Below are positions 1-7,918 of a stretch of 64,000 nt of DNA, piece by piece. Source of the stretch: Paenibacillus durus (GTDB lineage Bacteria; Bacillota; Bacilli; Paenibacillales; Paenibacillaceae). Position numbers and translations under genes: made by a program. The stretch covers positions 5,456,001 to 5,520,000 of the forward strand of contig NZ_CP009288.1 in assembly GCF_000756615.1 (NCBI RefSeq), read 5' to 3'. Each line of letters starts with the position of its first letter. Position 1 is the stretch's first letter. The notes under the pieces were generated by a model. It did not search any database. It saw nothing but the letters and a program-made list of their open reading frames with translations, and was not told where the DNA came from.

Positions 1-175
1 GGCCGCCGTCCAGATTCGTGTACAGCACGTTCGTCTTATGATCCACGGTGCCGCCGGTCATCCATATGATGACGGAAACAATGACGCCAGGCATGAGAAT
101 ATAGGCGATCACGCCCCGGCGTCTGCCAATCATCCGTTTGATCAGATTCCAGGCAATGGTAATAATGTTATGCAT
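1..175 (-). CDS. ABC-2 type permease, N-terminal part (cut by window edge)
   Basis: Only the first 58 codons or so lie in the window. The frame opens with MHNIITIAWNLIKR and continues into a hydrophobic stretch (AYILMPGVIVSVIIWM), the usual N-terminal membrane helix of an ABC-2 permease before its large extracytoplasmic domain. Its ATG lies inside the end of the preceding permease gene, an 8-bp overlap that suggests translational coupling. By position it is the second permease half of the exporter, equivalent to LnrN in B. subtilis. The rest of the gene is outside the window, so the family call rests on context and this short N-terminus. Confidence 0.7.
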   Translation of the reverse strand, partial: MHNIITIAWNLIKRMIGRRRGVIAYILMPGVIVSVIIWMTGGTVDHKTNVLYTNLDGG

Positions 176-1340
176 GATAACCCACCTTTCGGTATGAGAA
201 AAATGCGAGGCCCGTCAGCACAAAACCGATCAGCGAGAGCATCACGATACTGCCCGAAATCTGCGAAAGCGGCGACTCCAGCATCATCCGCAGAATACTC
301 CGCAGCCCCCAATGATTGATGGAAAACGCGCCGCCCGTGTTCAACCAGGAATCGGGCAGCGGGGCCATCCCTCCGCTAATAAACGTCATCACTACTGTAA
401 GCCCTGTTGAAACGGAGCGTGCCAGCGCCGCAGTACGGACGAACATGCATATGACGACCGACAAGGTAAGCGAAGCGAAAATCATCAGCAGACACACCAG
501 CGCCAGCAGCCCCGGGCGGTTGCCCCAGTACACACCGAACAGAAAGTGCGTGGCCACAATAATAGAGGCGCACTGCAGGACGGATACGATTCCGATGCCA
601 AGCATTTTTCCCATAAAGAGTTCCCCGCCCTTCACCGGCATGGAGCCGATCCGGAACAACGTATGGTTATCCTTTTCGCTGTATAGGCTGGTGATTACCA
701 TTTGTCCGCACAGAAGCAGGAACATCAGAAGCATCGCAGCCGCGTAATACTGGGAAGCGGTGTACGCCGGGGCTCCTTCATTCAGCTTGCCGAGCACCAC
801 GGCCGGACCGCCTTCCCCGGGCTCCGTCATCGCGGGAATCGCCTGCGGTCCAAGCATCATGGCGGCAGCCTGCCTGTAATTGATGCCGCTCAGGAAATTG
901 TCGAACACAGTCGCTGCGACCATATTGTCCGTCCGGTTTTTGCCGAGAATATATTCAAGCCGCGCTTCCTTCCCGCTCATGATATCCTTGTCGAATCCCG
1001 CTGGAACAATGACGGCATAGCCGTATTCTCCTGAACGCACGCCGCTTACCGCCGCTTCCCGGCTGTCTGCGGTTTCCGGTGTAATAATCTCCGCGACCTC
1101 TGGCGCTTTCAGGAAGTTCCCGATCAGCTGCGAGCGTTCGGAGGGGTTCGCTGCCGCATCGACAATGCCCACCCGGAAAGAATCGATCGTCTGGTCCTTA
1201 CCTCCATCCATAACGCCGGAAAGCGCCGAGCCAAGCAAGAAAATCAGCAAAATCGGCAGCAGAAACAGGTTGATCAGCATCGAGCGGGAACGAAGCAGGC
1301 GCCGCAACTCATAAGCCGCAATGGTCCAAATATTTGCCAT
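168..1340 (-). CDS. ABC-2 type permease of an LnrLMN-like drug exporter
   Basis: This 390-residue protein has one N-terminal membrane helix (about residues 20-42), a large extracytoplasmic domain (about 45-200), and five or six helices to the C-terminus, the classic ABC-2 permease layout. It starts 12 bp after the ATPase gene behind a GGAGGAG ribosome site and overlaps the next permease gene by 8 bp, so the three form one operon. Together with the neighbouring NarL-type two-component pair, the arrangement matches the B. subtilis linearmycin-resistance genes lnrJKLMN. Probable role: membrane half of an exporter for an amphipathic antibiotic or lipid-like compound. The substrate is inferred from family context only. 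Confidence 0.85.
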   Translation of the reverse strand: MANIWTIAAYELRRLLRSRSMLINLFLLPILLIFLLGSALSGVMDGGKDQTIDSFRVGIVDAAANPSERSQLIGNFLKAPEVAEIITPETADSREAAVSGVRSGEYGYAVIVPAGFDKDIMSGKEARLEYILGKNRTDNMVAATVFDNFLSGINYRQAAAMMLGPQAIPAMTEPGEGGPAVVLGKLNEGAPAYTASQYYAAAMLLMFLLLCGQMVITSLYSEKDNHTLFRIGSMPVKGGELFMGKMLGIGIVSVLQCASIIVATHFLFGVYWGNRPGLLALVCLLMIFASLTLSVVICMFVRTAALARSVSTGLTVVMTFISGGMAPLPDSWLNTGGAFSINHWGLRSILRMMLESPLSQISGSIVMLSLIGFVLTGLAFFSYRKVGYHA

Positions 1341-1352
1341 AGCCCTCTCCTC

Positions 1353-2288
1353 CTAATCCCGTAAAGTCCGTCCGGTCAGGCTTAAGAATAATGTCTCCAG
1401 ATCCGGTTCTTCGATTTGCAGCGCCTGAATGACGCCCCCATGCTTGGCGAAAATAAACAGAATGTCCTGCAGCTCGCTTTGGGACGACGGCAGATACAGT
1501 TCCACCGTCTCGCCTTCCGCTTCCACCCGGGTTACCCGGGGATGCTGCTTAAGTTCCAGAATCAGTTCAGATGTGATACTGCCGGCTTTGATGACGATCT
1601 TCTCTTCGTGGGCGACCCGTTCCCGCAGTTCTTTTTCCGTCCCGCAAGCAATGATATGCCCCTTATCCATAATCGCCACCCTGTCGCAAAGGGCTTCAAC
1701 CTCTTCCATGTAGTGGCTCGTATAGATGACGGCGGAACCCAGCTTATTGAGCGCTTTGACCGATTCAAGGATATGGTTACGGGATTGCGGGTCGATTCCC
1801 ACCGTAGGTTCATCCATAATAATGAGCTTGGGCCGGTGCATAATGGCGCAGGCAATGTTCAGCCGCCGTTTCATCCCTCCTGAAAAAGTGGACGGCTTCT
1901 CCTTCGCACGGTCGGCGAGTCCGGTAAACTCCAGCGCCTCCTGTACCCGCTCCTTCAACAGTTCGCCGCGCAGGCCATACAGTTTTCCAAAAAAGGATGC
2001 GTTTTCCCAGGCAGTCAGATCTTCGTACAGCGCCAGGTCCTGGGGGACGAGCCCGATTCTTTTTTTGGCCTCAAGCGGCTGCTTCGCTACGGAAATGCCA
2101 TCAATGACTATGCTTCCCCCGTCCATCTTCAGCAGGCCGCAGAGCATGCTGATCGTCGTACTTTTGCCCGCACCGTTTGGACCAAGCAGACCGAAAATCT
2201 CACCCTCCCGTATGCTCAAATTCACATGATCTACCGTCAATTTGCTGTCATATCTTTTTACCACATCAGTTAGCTGCGCAAGCGCCAT
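1353..2288 (-). CDS. ABC transporter ATP-binding protein, LnrL-like
   Basis: The 311-residue protein shows a Walker A motif GPNGAGKST (about residues 36-44), a Q-loop region (VPQDLALYEDL), a signature FSGGMKRRLNIA (about 135-146) and a Walker B with LIIMDEPTVGID. The C-terminal 80 residues form the regulatory tail seen in ATPases paired with ABC-2 permeases. It starts with ATG after AGGAGAG and heads the three-gene exporter operon. It should energise export by the two permeases downstream. The divergent histidine kinase/response regulator pair is the likely regulator. Length and motifs are typical; nothing is missing. Confidence 0.9.
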   Translation of the reverse strand: MALAQLTDVVKRYDSKLTVDHVNLSIREGEIFGLLGPNGAGKSTTISMLCGLLKMDGGSIVIDGISVAKQPLEAKKRIGLVPQDLALYEDLTAWENASFFGKLYGLRGELLKERVQEALEFTGLADRAKEKPSTFSGGMKRRLNIACAIMHRPKLIIMDEPTVGIDPQSRNHILESVKALNKLGSAVIYTSHYMEEVEALCDRVAIMDKGHIIACGTEKELRERVAHEEKIVIKAGSITSELILELKQHPRVTRVEAEGETVELYLPSSQSELQDILFIFAKHGGVIQALQIEEPDLETLFLSLTGRTLRD

Positions 2289-2317
2289 TGTTCATCTCTC
2301 CTGTCCCTTATTCTTCA

Positions 2318-2389
2318 TGGTTTCATTGTAGCGCAGCCCCGAAGCCGCCGAAGGTACGGAAGGTCATGACGTGAAGGTGACTTAAGTCA
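2318..2389 (-). promoter_or_regulatory. Candidate activated promoter and palindromic operator of the exporter operon
   Basis: On the minus strand a -10 like TACAAT lies at 2330-2325 with only a poor -35 (TTCGGC). A perfect 12-bp palindrome TGACTTAAGTCA lies at 2378-2389, about 60-70 bp upstream of the expected start. Weak -35 plus upstream palindrome is the pattern of a promoter needing an activator, and the adjacent NarL-type response regulator is the obvious candidate. That link is inference. Confidence 0.45.
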
Positions 2390-2559
2390 TCTCTTGTAAT
2401 CCAGCAGCCAAACCCGCGTCCCGCAGCACATAGGATGTGCTAAGATGGAAATGCGATAATACGCCTTCCCTCGCCAGGATCAGCCATTCACTGAAAAAAG
2501 GACGTTTGCGAAGGAAAGACACTTAACCTCTATCTCTCTTACGAAAAGGATGACGGCGT

Positions 2560-4305
2560 GTGAACAAGGAGCTAAAGCTGCTGCGGTACGGGCTGATTGT
2601 CATACCCGCTTTTCTCTCGATGTATGTCCAGGAATATGCCAATTATGATCGGTTCACCCTGCATTTGCTGATTCTTCTGCTGCTGACGACGCTGGGAGCA
2701 CGCTTACCGGCACGGTTCACCGCAGGGATGGCCGCGCTGGAATTGCTGTACTCTTCCTGGCTTTGCTCCAGGTACGGTAGCCTGATGCTGTTTCCTTCCC
2801 TGTCTGTGCTGCTCGTCTATTTCCGCCTCCGTCCCCGCTCGCTGCCTCTGCTGCTTGCGGGGATTCATCTGGCCGTGCTGAACACCGCCGTTATGGAAGA
2901 AGCTCCGGTGATTCGCGCCTGGGTGAATCTGGTGTTTCTGCTGGCTGCCGTGTTGTGCGCCCAGCTTCATTCGGCGGGACGCGGCCGGGAGGAGACGCTT
3001 CTTCTTTATGACGAGCTGCGCAAAAAGCACTTCGAACTGGACGAAGCCCGAAATCGGCTGCTCCAGTTTGCGTCCCAAGTAGAGAATGCCGCCCAAGCCG
3101 AGGAACGGGTGCGGATTTCCCGCCAGCTGCATGACGATATCGGCCACCGGCTCATCCGCGTCAAAATGATGATGGAGGCCGCGCTGCACACGCTTCCCTC
3201 TACGCCGGAAGCGGGCATGTCCATGATGCGGCAGGTGCGCGATCAGCTTGCCGAGAGCATGGATGACCTGCGCGCCGCCGTAAGGCGCATCGGCCGGGGC
3301 CTGCGGCTTGATGGCGCCTATGCCCTGGACCGACTGCTGGAGGAGATCGGCCGGGACACTGGCATCGAGACCTCATATAAGGTGGAGGGCGTACCTTATC
3401 CGCTCTATCCGAGCCTTCAGGTCGTCCTGTACAAAAATGCCCGCGAGGCCATCACCAATGGACTCCGGCACGGTCACGCGACATCGGTCGGCATCAAGCT
3501 CTGCTACAGCCCGTCCGAAGTCACGATGGAGGTCAGCAATAACGGAAAGACGGCGGGGACGGAAGAGTGTAGCAGCCAGGCGGCGGAGAGCAGCGGTGAA
3601 TACCGGGACGATGGAGTTGATTCGGAACGGTTGTCCGGCGTGAACCAGGGATTGCAGGAACGTAACGGCAACAACCGGGTCAAAGGCCCCCGCCCGGAAC
3701 GGTTGTCCGGCGTGAACCAGGGATTGCAGGAACGTAACGGCAACAACCGGGACAAAGGCCCCCGCCCGGAACGGTTGTCCGGCGTGAACCAGGGATTGCA
3801 GGAACGTAACGGCAACAACCGGGTCAAAGGCCCCCGCCCGGAACGGTTGCCCGGCGTGAACCGAGGATTGCAGGAACGTAACGGCAACAACCGGGACAAA
3901 GGCCCCCGCCCGGAACGGTTGTCCGGCGTGAACCAGGGATTGCAGGAACGTAACGGCAACAACCGGGTCAAAGGCCCCCGCCCGGAACGGTTGTCCGGCG
4001 TGAACCAGGGATTGCAGGAACGTAACGGCAACAACCGGGTCAAAGGCCCCCGCCCGGAACGGTTGTCCGGCGTGAACCAGGGATTGCAGGAACGTAACGG
4101 CAACAACCGGGTCAAAGGCCCCCGCCCGGAACGGTTGTCCGGCGTGAACCGAGGATTGCACCTTACCGGTGGGGCCGGCGGCATGGGGTTAACAGGGATG
4201 GAGGAGCGTACCCGGCTGGTTGGCGGAACGTTTGAGGTCCGGGCTGCTTATCCCTTCACTGTCATAACAAAGCTGCCGGTTTATAAGCAAAGTGAGATTA
4301 TGTAG
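2560..4305 (+). CDS. Sensor histidine kinase (LnrJ/DesK-like) with a repeat insertion in the ATP lid
   Basis: GTG start 9 bp after AAAAGGATGA. Residues 1-145 are several membrane helices with almost no outside loops, typical of envelope-sensing kinases. A coiled helix (about 147-180) leads to the HisKA_3 box RISRQLHDDIGH with phospho-acceptor His191. The ATPase domain has the N-box (ITNGLRHGHA) and a G1-like NNGK at 327-330. Normally the G2 box follows within 10-15 residues. Here it comes only at 541-550 (GMGLTGMEER), after about 210 inserted residues, mostly seven copies of a 24-residue unit. The core motifs flank the insertion intact and the frame is open, so the kinase may still work. It pairs with the response regulator 42 bp downstream and probably controls the divergent exporter. 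At 581 residues it is much longer than the roughly 380-400 usual for such kinases. Confidence 0.88.
   Translation: MNKELKLLRYGLIVIPAFLSMYVQEYANYDRFTLHLLILLLLTTLGARLPARFTAGMAALELLYSSWLCSRYGSLMLFPSLSVLLVYFRLRPRSLPLLLAGIHLAVLNTAVMEEAPVIRAWVNLVFLLAAVLCAQLHSAGRGREETLLLYDELRKKHFELDEARNRLLQFASQVENAAQAEERVRISRQLHDDIGHRLIRVKMMMEAALHTLPSTPEAGMSMMRQVRDQLAESMDDLRAAVRRIGRGLRLDGAYALDRLLEEIGRDTGIETSYKVEGVPYPLYPSLQVVLYKNAREAITNGLRHGHATSVGIKLCYSPSEVTMEVSNNGKTAGTEECSSQAAESSGEYRDDGVDSERLSGVNQGLQERNGNNRVKGPRPERLSGVNQGLQERNGNNRDKGPRPERLSGVNQGLQERNGNNRVKGPRPERLPGVNRGLQERNGNNRDKGPRPERLSGVNQGLQERNGNNRVKGPRPERLSGVNQGLQERNGNNRVKGPRPERLSGVNQGLQERNGNNRVKGPRPERLSGVNRGLHLTGGAGGMGLTGMEERTRLVGGTFEVRAAYPFTVITKLPVYKQSEIM
3625..4161 (+). 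repeat. 72-bp in-frame tandem repeat (7 full copies plus a partial eighth)
   Basis: Seven consecutive 72-bp units run from 3625 to 4128 and an eighth breaks off near 4161. Each encodes 24 residues beginning ERLSGVNQGLQERNGNN and ending KGPRP. Copies differ by very few bases (V/D in the second half; one copy has P for S and R for Q). Each junction contains CCGGA-N7-TCCGG, a small hairpin. The near-identity points to recent expansion or ongoing homogenisation. Confidence 0.97.
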
Positions 4306-4347
4306 AGCGGCAGAGCAGATTTCTTACAGAAAGGGGAACTTCCAAGC

Positions 4348-4992
4348 ATGATTAAAGTCGTAATCGTGGACGACGATTCTTTTATACGGGAAAGTCTGAA
4401 GGTGCTCGTTGGCATGGACCCGGATATTCAGGTAACGGGGGCCGCAGGAGATGGCGGCGAGGCGCTGAAGCTGCTGGAAAGCGGGGCGGAAGCCGATATC
4501 GTGCTGATGGATATCCGCATGCCCGGCATTAACGGCGTAGAGGGCACGCGGCTGATCAAACAGCGTTATCCGCAGGCTGCCGTGCTGATGCTGACCACCT
4601 TCGACGATGATGAATATATTATCGAGGCGCTCAAAGGCGGAGCCAGCGGCTATCTGCTCAAAAACATCCCCCCGGACCGCATTATCCAGGGCATCAAGAC
4701 GGTCCATGAAGGCAATATGCTCATTCATCCCGACATTGCCCGCAAGCTCGCGAACTTTCTCCAACCCGCCGCCGGGAACACGTCCCCCTGTCCTCTGGAA
4801 TCTTACGGGCTGACCAAGACGGAGCAGTCGGTTGTCAAGGCAATCGCCGAGGGGCATTCGAACAAGGAAATTGCCGCCGAACTATTCTTAAGCGAAGGAA
4901 CGGTCAAAAACTACATAACCGAAATTTTGAGCAAGCTTAGACTGCGGGACCGGACGCAGATCGCTATTTTTTATTTGAAAAATGGGCGGTGA
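4348..4992 (+). CDS. NarL/FixJ-family response regulator, LnrK-like
   Basis: The 214-residue protein has a receiver domain (residues 1-120) with acidic pocket DDD at 8-10, phospho-acceptor Asp55 in VLMDIRMPG, the conserved Thr of LTTFDDD and Lys of YLLKN. A LuxR-type helix-turn-helix follows (about 145-205; LTKTEQSVVKAIAEGHSNKEIA, SEGTVKNYI). It starts with ATG 10 bp after AAGGGGA, 42 bp behind the kinase. It most likely receives phosphate from that kinase and binds DNA near the divergent exporter genes. No terminator is visible just downstream. Confidence 0.93.
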   Translation: MIKVVIVDDDSFIRESLKVLVGMDPDIQVTGAAGDGGEALKLLESGAEADIVLMDIRMPGINGVEGTRLIKQRYPQAAVLMLTTFDDDEYIIEALKGGASGYLLKNIPPDRIIQGIKTVHEGNMLIHPDIARKLANFLQPAAGNTSPCPLESYGLTKTEQSVVKAIAEGHSNKEIAAELFLSEGTVKNYITEILSKLRLRDRTQIAIFYLKNGR

Positions 4993-5653
4993 ATCAAGAG
5001 CGGTAATTGTAGAGATGTCAAAAGGATGGCTTCACCTTCAAAATCAGCGCCTGTATGTATGATTCAGCAAAAGAGAAGATCAGTGCCTGCCATGTGATTC
5101 AGCATGAGAGGACGACTTGAGTGGAATTATGAGGCTTGCCTTAGAGTGAGCTGTGTTTGCCTTAGTGGAAACAAGCGGGGCTGCCCCTCAGAGTGGACAC
5201 CAATTAGGGGGCCGCCCCCTTACAGTGGGCAATCTGCGAAGCGTTCCCCTAAAGAAAGGCAAGGTAGACGGCTGCTGCAGAAGGTTGCGAAGATTTCCTG
5301 CATTTGCACATCTATTCCTCGTAAAAAATCTCTCCCCGGACCCGTTCCTGCAAAAGTGCAGGCATTTCACTCCCTTCTCCCCGTTTCGGCGTGTAAGCAT
5401 CAAAATAACTGCACCACCGCAGCAATTCCTTCTTCCGGGGGAAATCAACCTGGAAAATCCTGCAGGTTTGCAGGAAAACCTCGCCTATTCAGGCTGACCA
5501 AACGGCCTATTGAACCTTCATTCGCCTCTACGCAGCGATGGACGGCAAGATAACCCCTCACGGCGTGTGTTATGCAGCACGAATGCCGGGGAGGGGCAAG
5601 CACGCATGTAGATAGGAGTACGTTGGGCAGCAGCAAACGCATATCAGGAGGGG

Positions 5654-5718
5654 CTGCGTTATGTAGCACGCATGCAGACAGGGGCATGTTGTCAGCAGCA
5701 CATGCACATCGCGAGCGT
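5654..5718. repeat. 65-bp direct repeat, copy 1
   Basis: This stretch (beginning CTGCGTTATGTAGCACGCAT) recurs at 6006-6070 with a single C/T difference, 352 bp away. The two copies bracket most of the 36-bp array. A more diverged relative seems to lie at about 5565-5640. Confidence 0.9.
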
Positions 5719-6150
5719 CTGCGTTATATAGCGCACACGCATATCGCGAGCGTTCGAGTTGTGCAGCAGCACATGTATATCGCGAGCGTTCGAGTTGTGC
5801 AGCAGTATATGTGTATCGGGAACGTTCGAGTTGTGCAGCAGCACATGTATATCGCGAGCGTTCGAGTTGTGCAGCAGTATATGTGTATCGCGAACGTTCG
5901 AGTTGTGCAGCAGCACATGTGTATCGCGAGCGTTCGAGTTGTGCAGCGGCACACGCATATCGGGAACATTCGAGTTGTGCAGCAGCACATGTGTATCGCG
6001 AACGTCTGCGTTATGTAGCACGCATGCAGACAGGGGCATGTTGTCAGCAGCACATGCACATTGCGAGCGTTCGAGTTGTGCAGCAGTATATGTGTATCGC
6101 GAACGTTCGAGTTGTGCAGCAGCATATGTGTATCGCGAGCGTCTGCATCT
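5711..6150. repeat. Array of 36-bp tandem repeats
   Basis: Units with core CGTTCGAGTTGTGCAGCAG are spaced exactly 36 bp at 5755, 5791, 5827, 5863, 5899, 5935 and 5971, then again at 6072 and 6108 after a copy of the 65-bp repeat. Each unit contains TGTGC-AGCA-GCACA, CGAACGTTCG or a variant, ACATGT and TCGCGA, so each can fold on itself. Variants alternate (ACATGTATATCGCGAG and ATATGTGTATCGGGAA types). Because 36 is a multiple of 3, several frames stay open on both strands; I do not read these as genes. Confidence 0.93.
6006..6070. repeat. 65-bp direct repeat, copy 2
   Basis: Matches 5654-5718 at all but one position. It interrupts the 36-bp register of the array between the units at 5971 and 6072. 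Confidence 0.9.
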
Positions 6151-6210
6151 GGAATCGAGGCCCCGCTGCGACGACCGATTTAAGATTGCAGCAGAAGAAC
6201 GAGGCAACAA

Positions 6211-6245
6211 AGCCCGGATTCCGATTTTCTCGGAAATCCGGGCTT
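6211..6245 (-). terminator. Rho-independent terminator after minJ-like gene
   Basis: AGCCCGGATTCCGA and TCGGAAATCCGGGCT form a long GC-rich stem with a short loop, about 50 bp past the stop codon of the minJ-like gene on the minus strand. The T-tract is short (TTTGTT), so efficiency is uncertain. Confidence 0.6.
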
Positions 6246-6296
6246 GTCCCGTTCTTGGTGCAATGCGACTTGTCGCCACTATTCGTTCGTTGCGGG

Positions 6297-7775
6297 CTAT
6301 CGTTTCGCCGATTTCGCTCTGCCGGAGCCTGAAAGCGGTCCCGGCGTTCCAGGTCCGGGCAGCGTAGCGGCCGCCTCGCGCGCTGTGGCCGTCTCTTGCG
6401 CAGCGGCCACCTCTTGCGCAGCCGCTATCTCTTGCGCCGCTGTCGTCTCCATCTGGGACGGCAGTGCCGAGGCGCCGGCCGGCCTGCGACGGGCGCCCGT
6501 CTTCATGAGGGCAATGCCAACAATGCCGGCCGGCTTCTCCGGCGCCGTCGTATATTCGTCCGGCTGGGGCGCTAGAATAACGCCCAGCAGATGATGGTCG
6601 CCGTCGTAAATGGCGCGCTGCAGGTACTTGCTCTCGCCGGCGGCGTTCTGCACCTCCAGCTTGCAGAACGCCGGGCTCTTGCGCAGCGCCTCATGCAGCT
6701 GCTGCGCCTTCCCGGTCAACGCTTCGCCGTTGACCTTCAGCAAGATCTCGCCCGGCAGGATGCCCAGCTCCTGCGCGGGGCTGCCGGGCAGCACGGCCAG
6801 CACCTTCAGGCCGTGCGGCGGATGCACGAAGAAGGGGCTGCTGCGGCGCTCCTCCAGAGCGCCGTACCACACCAGCCCTTCGTGCAGCAGCAGAGCCGCG
6901 AGCGCCGCGAGCAGCGTCAGCGGGCTGTACCGGGCCGCGAGCAGCGCGAGGCCCAGCAGGACGGCGCCGCAGAGCAGCAGCCGTCGTGAGGCGCGGGCGG
7001 CTTTGCTCTGCGGCAGCATGCCCGTCGTCAGTTGGCTGAAGCCGATGACGACAGGCAGCGAGACAAGGCCGAGGCCTCCGCCGAGCAGCGTCGGCCACGG
7101 CAGCACGCCGACTCCCGCGCCTGCGGGAACGAGCAGAAAGAGCGGCAGCGGCCAGAATGCCTCCATCCGGTATCCGCCCACCACCCGGCCGCGCTTGCCT
7201 TCCAGAAACAACGGCGTCGCAAGCGCCGGCCCCTGCCAGCGGGCGAGCAGCGCCTCGACCACATGCAGGATGGCAGCCAAAGCAAGCAGCGCGGGAATAT
7301 CCATTCCTCTAACCGCTGTCACGGCCTCTCCGCCAAGGCCCCCAGGAAGGAAGCCGGGGAAGAAGGACAGAACAAACTGAATAACACCAAGCAGGCCGAT
7401 GGAATACGCGAAGCAGAAGTACCGCACCCGGAACAGCAGCAGAACTAGGCTCACCACCCAGATGCAGACAACTGCCGGACCCGTTACCGAAACGCCGAGC
7501 AGGACGGCTGCCAGCGAGACGAGAATACCTGCGGCCAGACCGGTCCATATGGCGCGCCATATTTCCCTGCCCCAGCTGTGCAGCTTTACATGAATGAGCC
7601 TCCGCTCCAGCAGCGTCTGCCTGCGGAAATAAAGGCCAATGAACAGCAAAGCGATATAATAAAAGGGCTGCGCCAGCATATGCAGCGCTGCATTCCCCAA
7701 GCTTGCCAGCATATGCAGCGCTGCATTCCCCAAGCTTGCCAGCAGTTCCAGCATGTCATTCAAACTGATCGTCAC
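6297..7775 (-). CDS. minJ: PDZ-domain membrane protein, MinJ-like division topology factor
   Basis: The 492-residue protein has six to eight predicted membrane helices in residues 30-310 and a PDZ domain at about 320-385 (GSPAQELGILPGEILLKVNG). Its position beside ctpB and ftsEX matches minJ (yvjD) of B. subtilis, where MinJ links DivIVA to MinD at poles and septa. Two oddities: the N-terminus holds an exact duplication of LASLGNAALHM, and the C-terminal tail is a degenerate Ala/Gln/Glu repeat (AAQEVAAAQE). It is about 95 residues longer than the B. subtilis protein. The start is the GTG at 7775 next to AAAGGAG; spacing is tight, so a TTG four codons in is possible. Orthology is by synteny and architecture. 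Confidence 0.75.
   Translation of the reverse strand: MTISLNDMLELLASLGNAALHMLASLGNAALHMLAQPFYYIALLFIGLYFRRQTLLERRLIHVKLHSWGREIWRAIWTGLAAGILVSLAAVLLGVSVTGPAVVCIWVVSLVLLLFRVRYFCFAYSIGLLGVIQFVLSFFPGFLPGGLGGEAVTAVRGMDIPALLALAAILHVVEALLARWQGPALATPLFLEGKRGRVVGGYRMEAFWPLPLFLLVPAGAGVGVLPWPTLLGGGLGLVSLPVVIGFSQLTTGMLPQSKAARASRRLLLCGAVLLGLALLAARYSPLTLLAALAALLLHEGLVWYGALEERRSSPFFVHPPHGLKVLAVLPGSPAQELGILPGEILLKVNGEALTGKAQQLHEALRKSPAFCKLEVQNAAGESKYLQRAIYDGDHHLLGVILAPQPDEYTTAPEKPAGIVGIALMKTGARRRPAGASALPSQMETTAAQEIAAAQEVAAAQETATAREAAATLPGPGTPGPLSGSGRAKSAKR
7672..7746 (-). repeat. 33-bp tandem duplication in the minJ-like gene
   Basis: Two perfect 33-bp units (7672-7704 and 7705-7737) and the first bases of a third encode LASLGNAALHM twice near the N-terminus, just before the first membrane helix. 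Identity at base level suggests a recent slippage event. Confidence 0.93.
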
Positions 7776-7891
7776 GCTCCTTTGGCTGCGCTCTCTTAAG
7801 CCGCGGCTTCATCCTCTATTCTAATGGATTGGGATTATCAAAGACAGGCTTTTTAAACGGAAAATATTGGCTCCCTTTCTTTAGCAGCATG

Positions 7892-7918
7892 AAAAAAGAA
7901 GGCTGTAATAGCCTTCTT
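7892..7918 (-). terminator. Rho-independent terminator of ctpB
   Basis: Stem GAAGGCT/AGCCTTC with loop ATTAC followed by six T on the minus strand. It starts at the ctpB stop codon itself, so the stem begins immediately after translation ends. Confidence 0.9.

Larger units (their letters stand above)
4993..6210. other. 1.2-kb region without a convincing gene
   Basis: Open frames exist on both strands, but they lack ribosome sites, have low-complexity or cysteine/arginine-rich products and match no family I know. From 5220 to 5520 there are scattered TGCAGG/CCTGCA-containing short inverted repeats, like a decayed interspersed element. From about 5560 onwards the DNA is built from repeats (listed separately). 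I treat it as non-coding repeat DNA between the response regulator and the minJ-like gene. Confidence 0.6.

Noticed and set aside
3373..4184. Two long open frames on the minus strand across the kinase repeat (262 and 226 codons)
   Set aside because: They are open only because the 72-bp unit is a multiple of three and has no stop in those frames. They have no ribosome site and the opposite strand encodes clear kinase motifs on both sides.
5104..5553. 149-codon open frame after the response regulator
   Set aside because: No ribosome site, odd composition, and overlapped by other frames of equal length; the DNA holds short inverted repeats typical of non-coding elements.
5711..6150. CRISPR array
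   Set aside because: Units are contiguous with no unique spacers, and no cas gene is nearby.
5572..6367. Several overlapping open frames on both strands in the 36-bp array (products rich in Cys, Arg and Ser with 12-residue periods)
   Set aside because: A by-product of a repeat length divisible by three. All compete in different frames, none has a ribosome site, and products match no known family.
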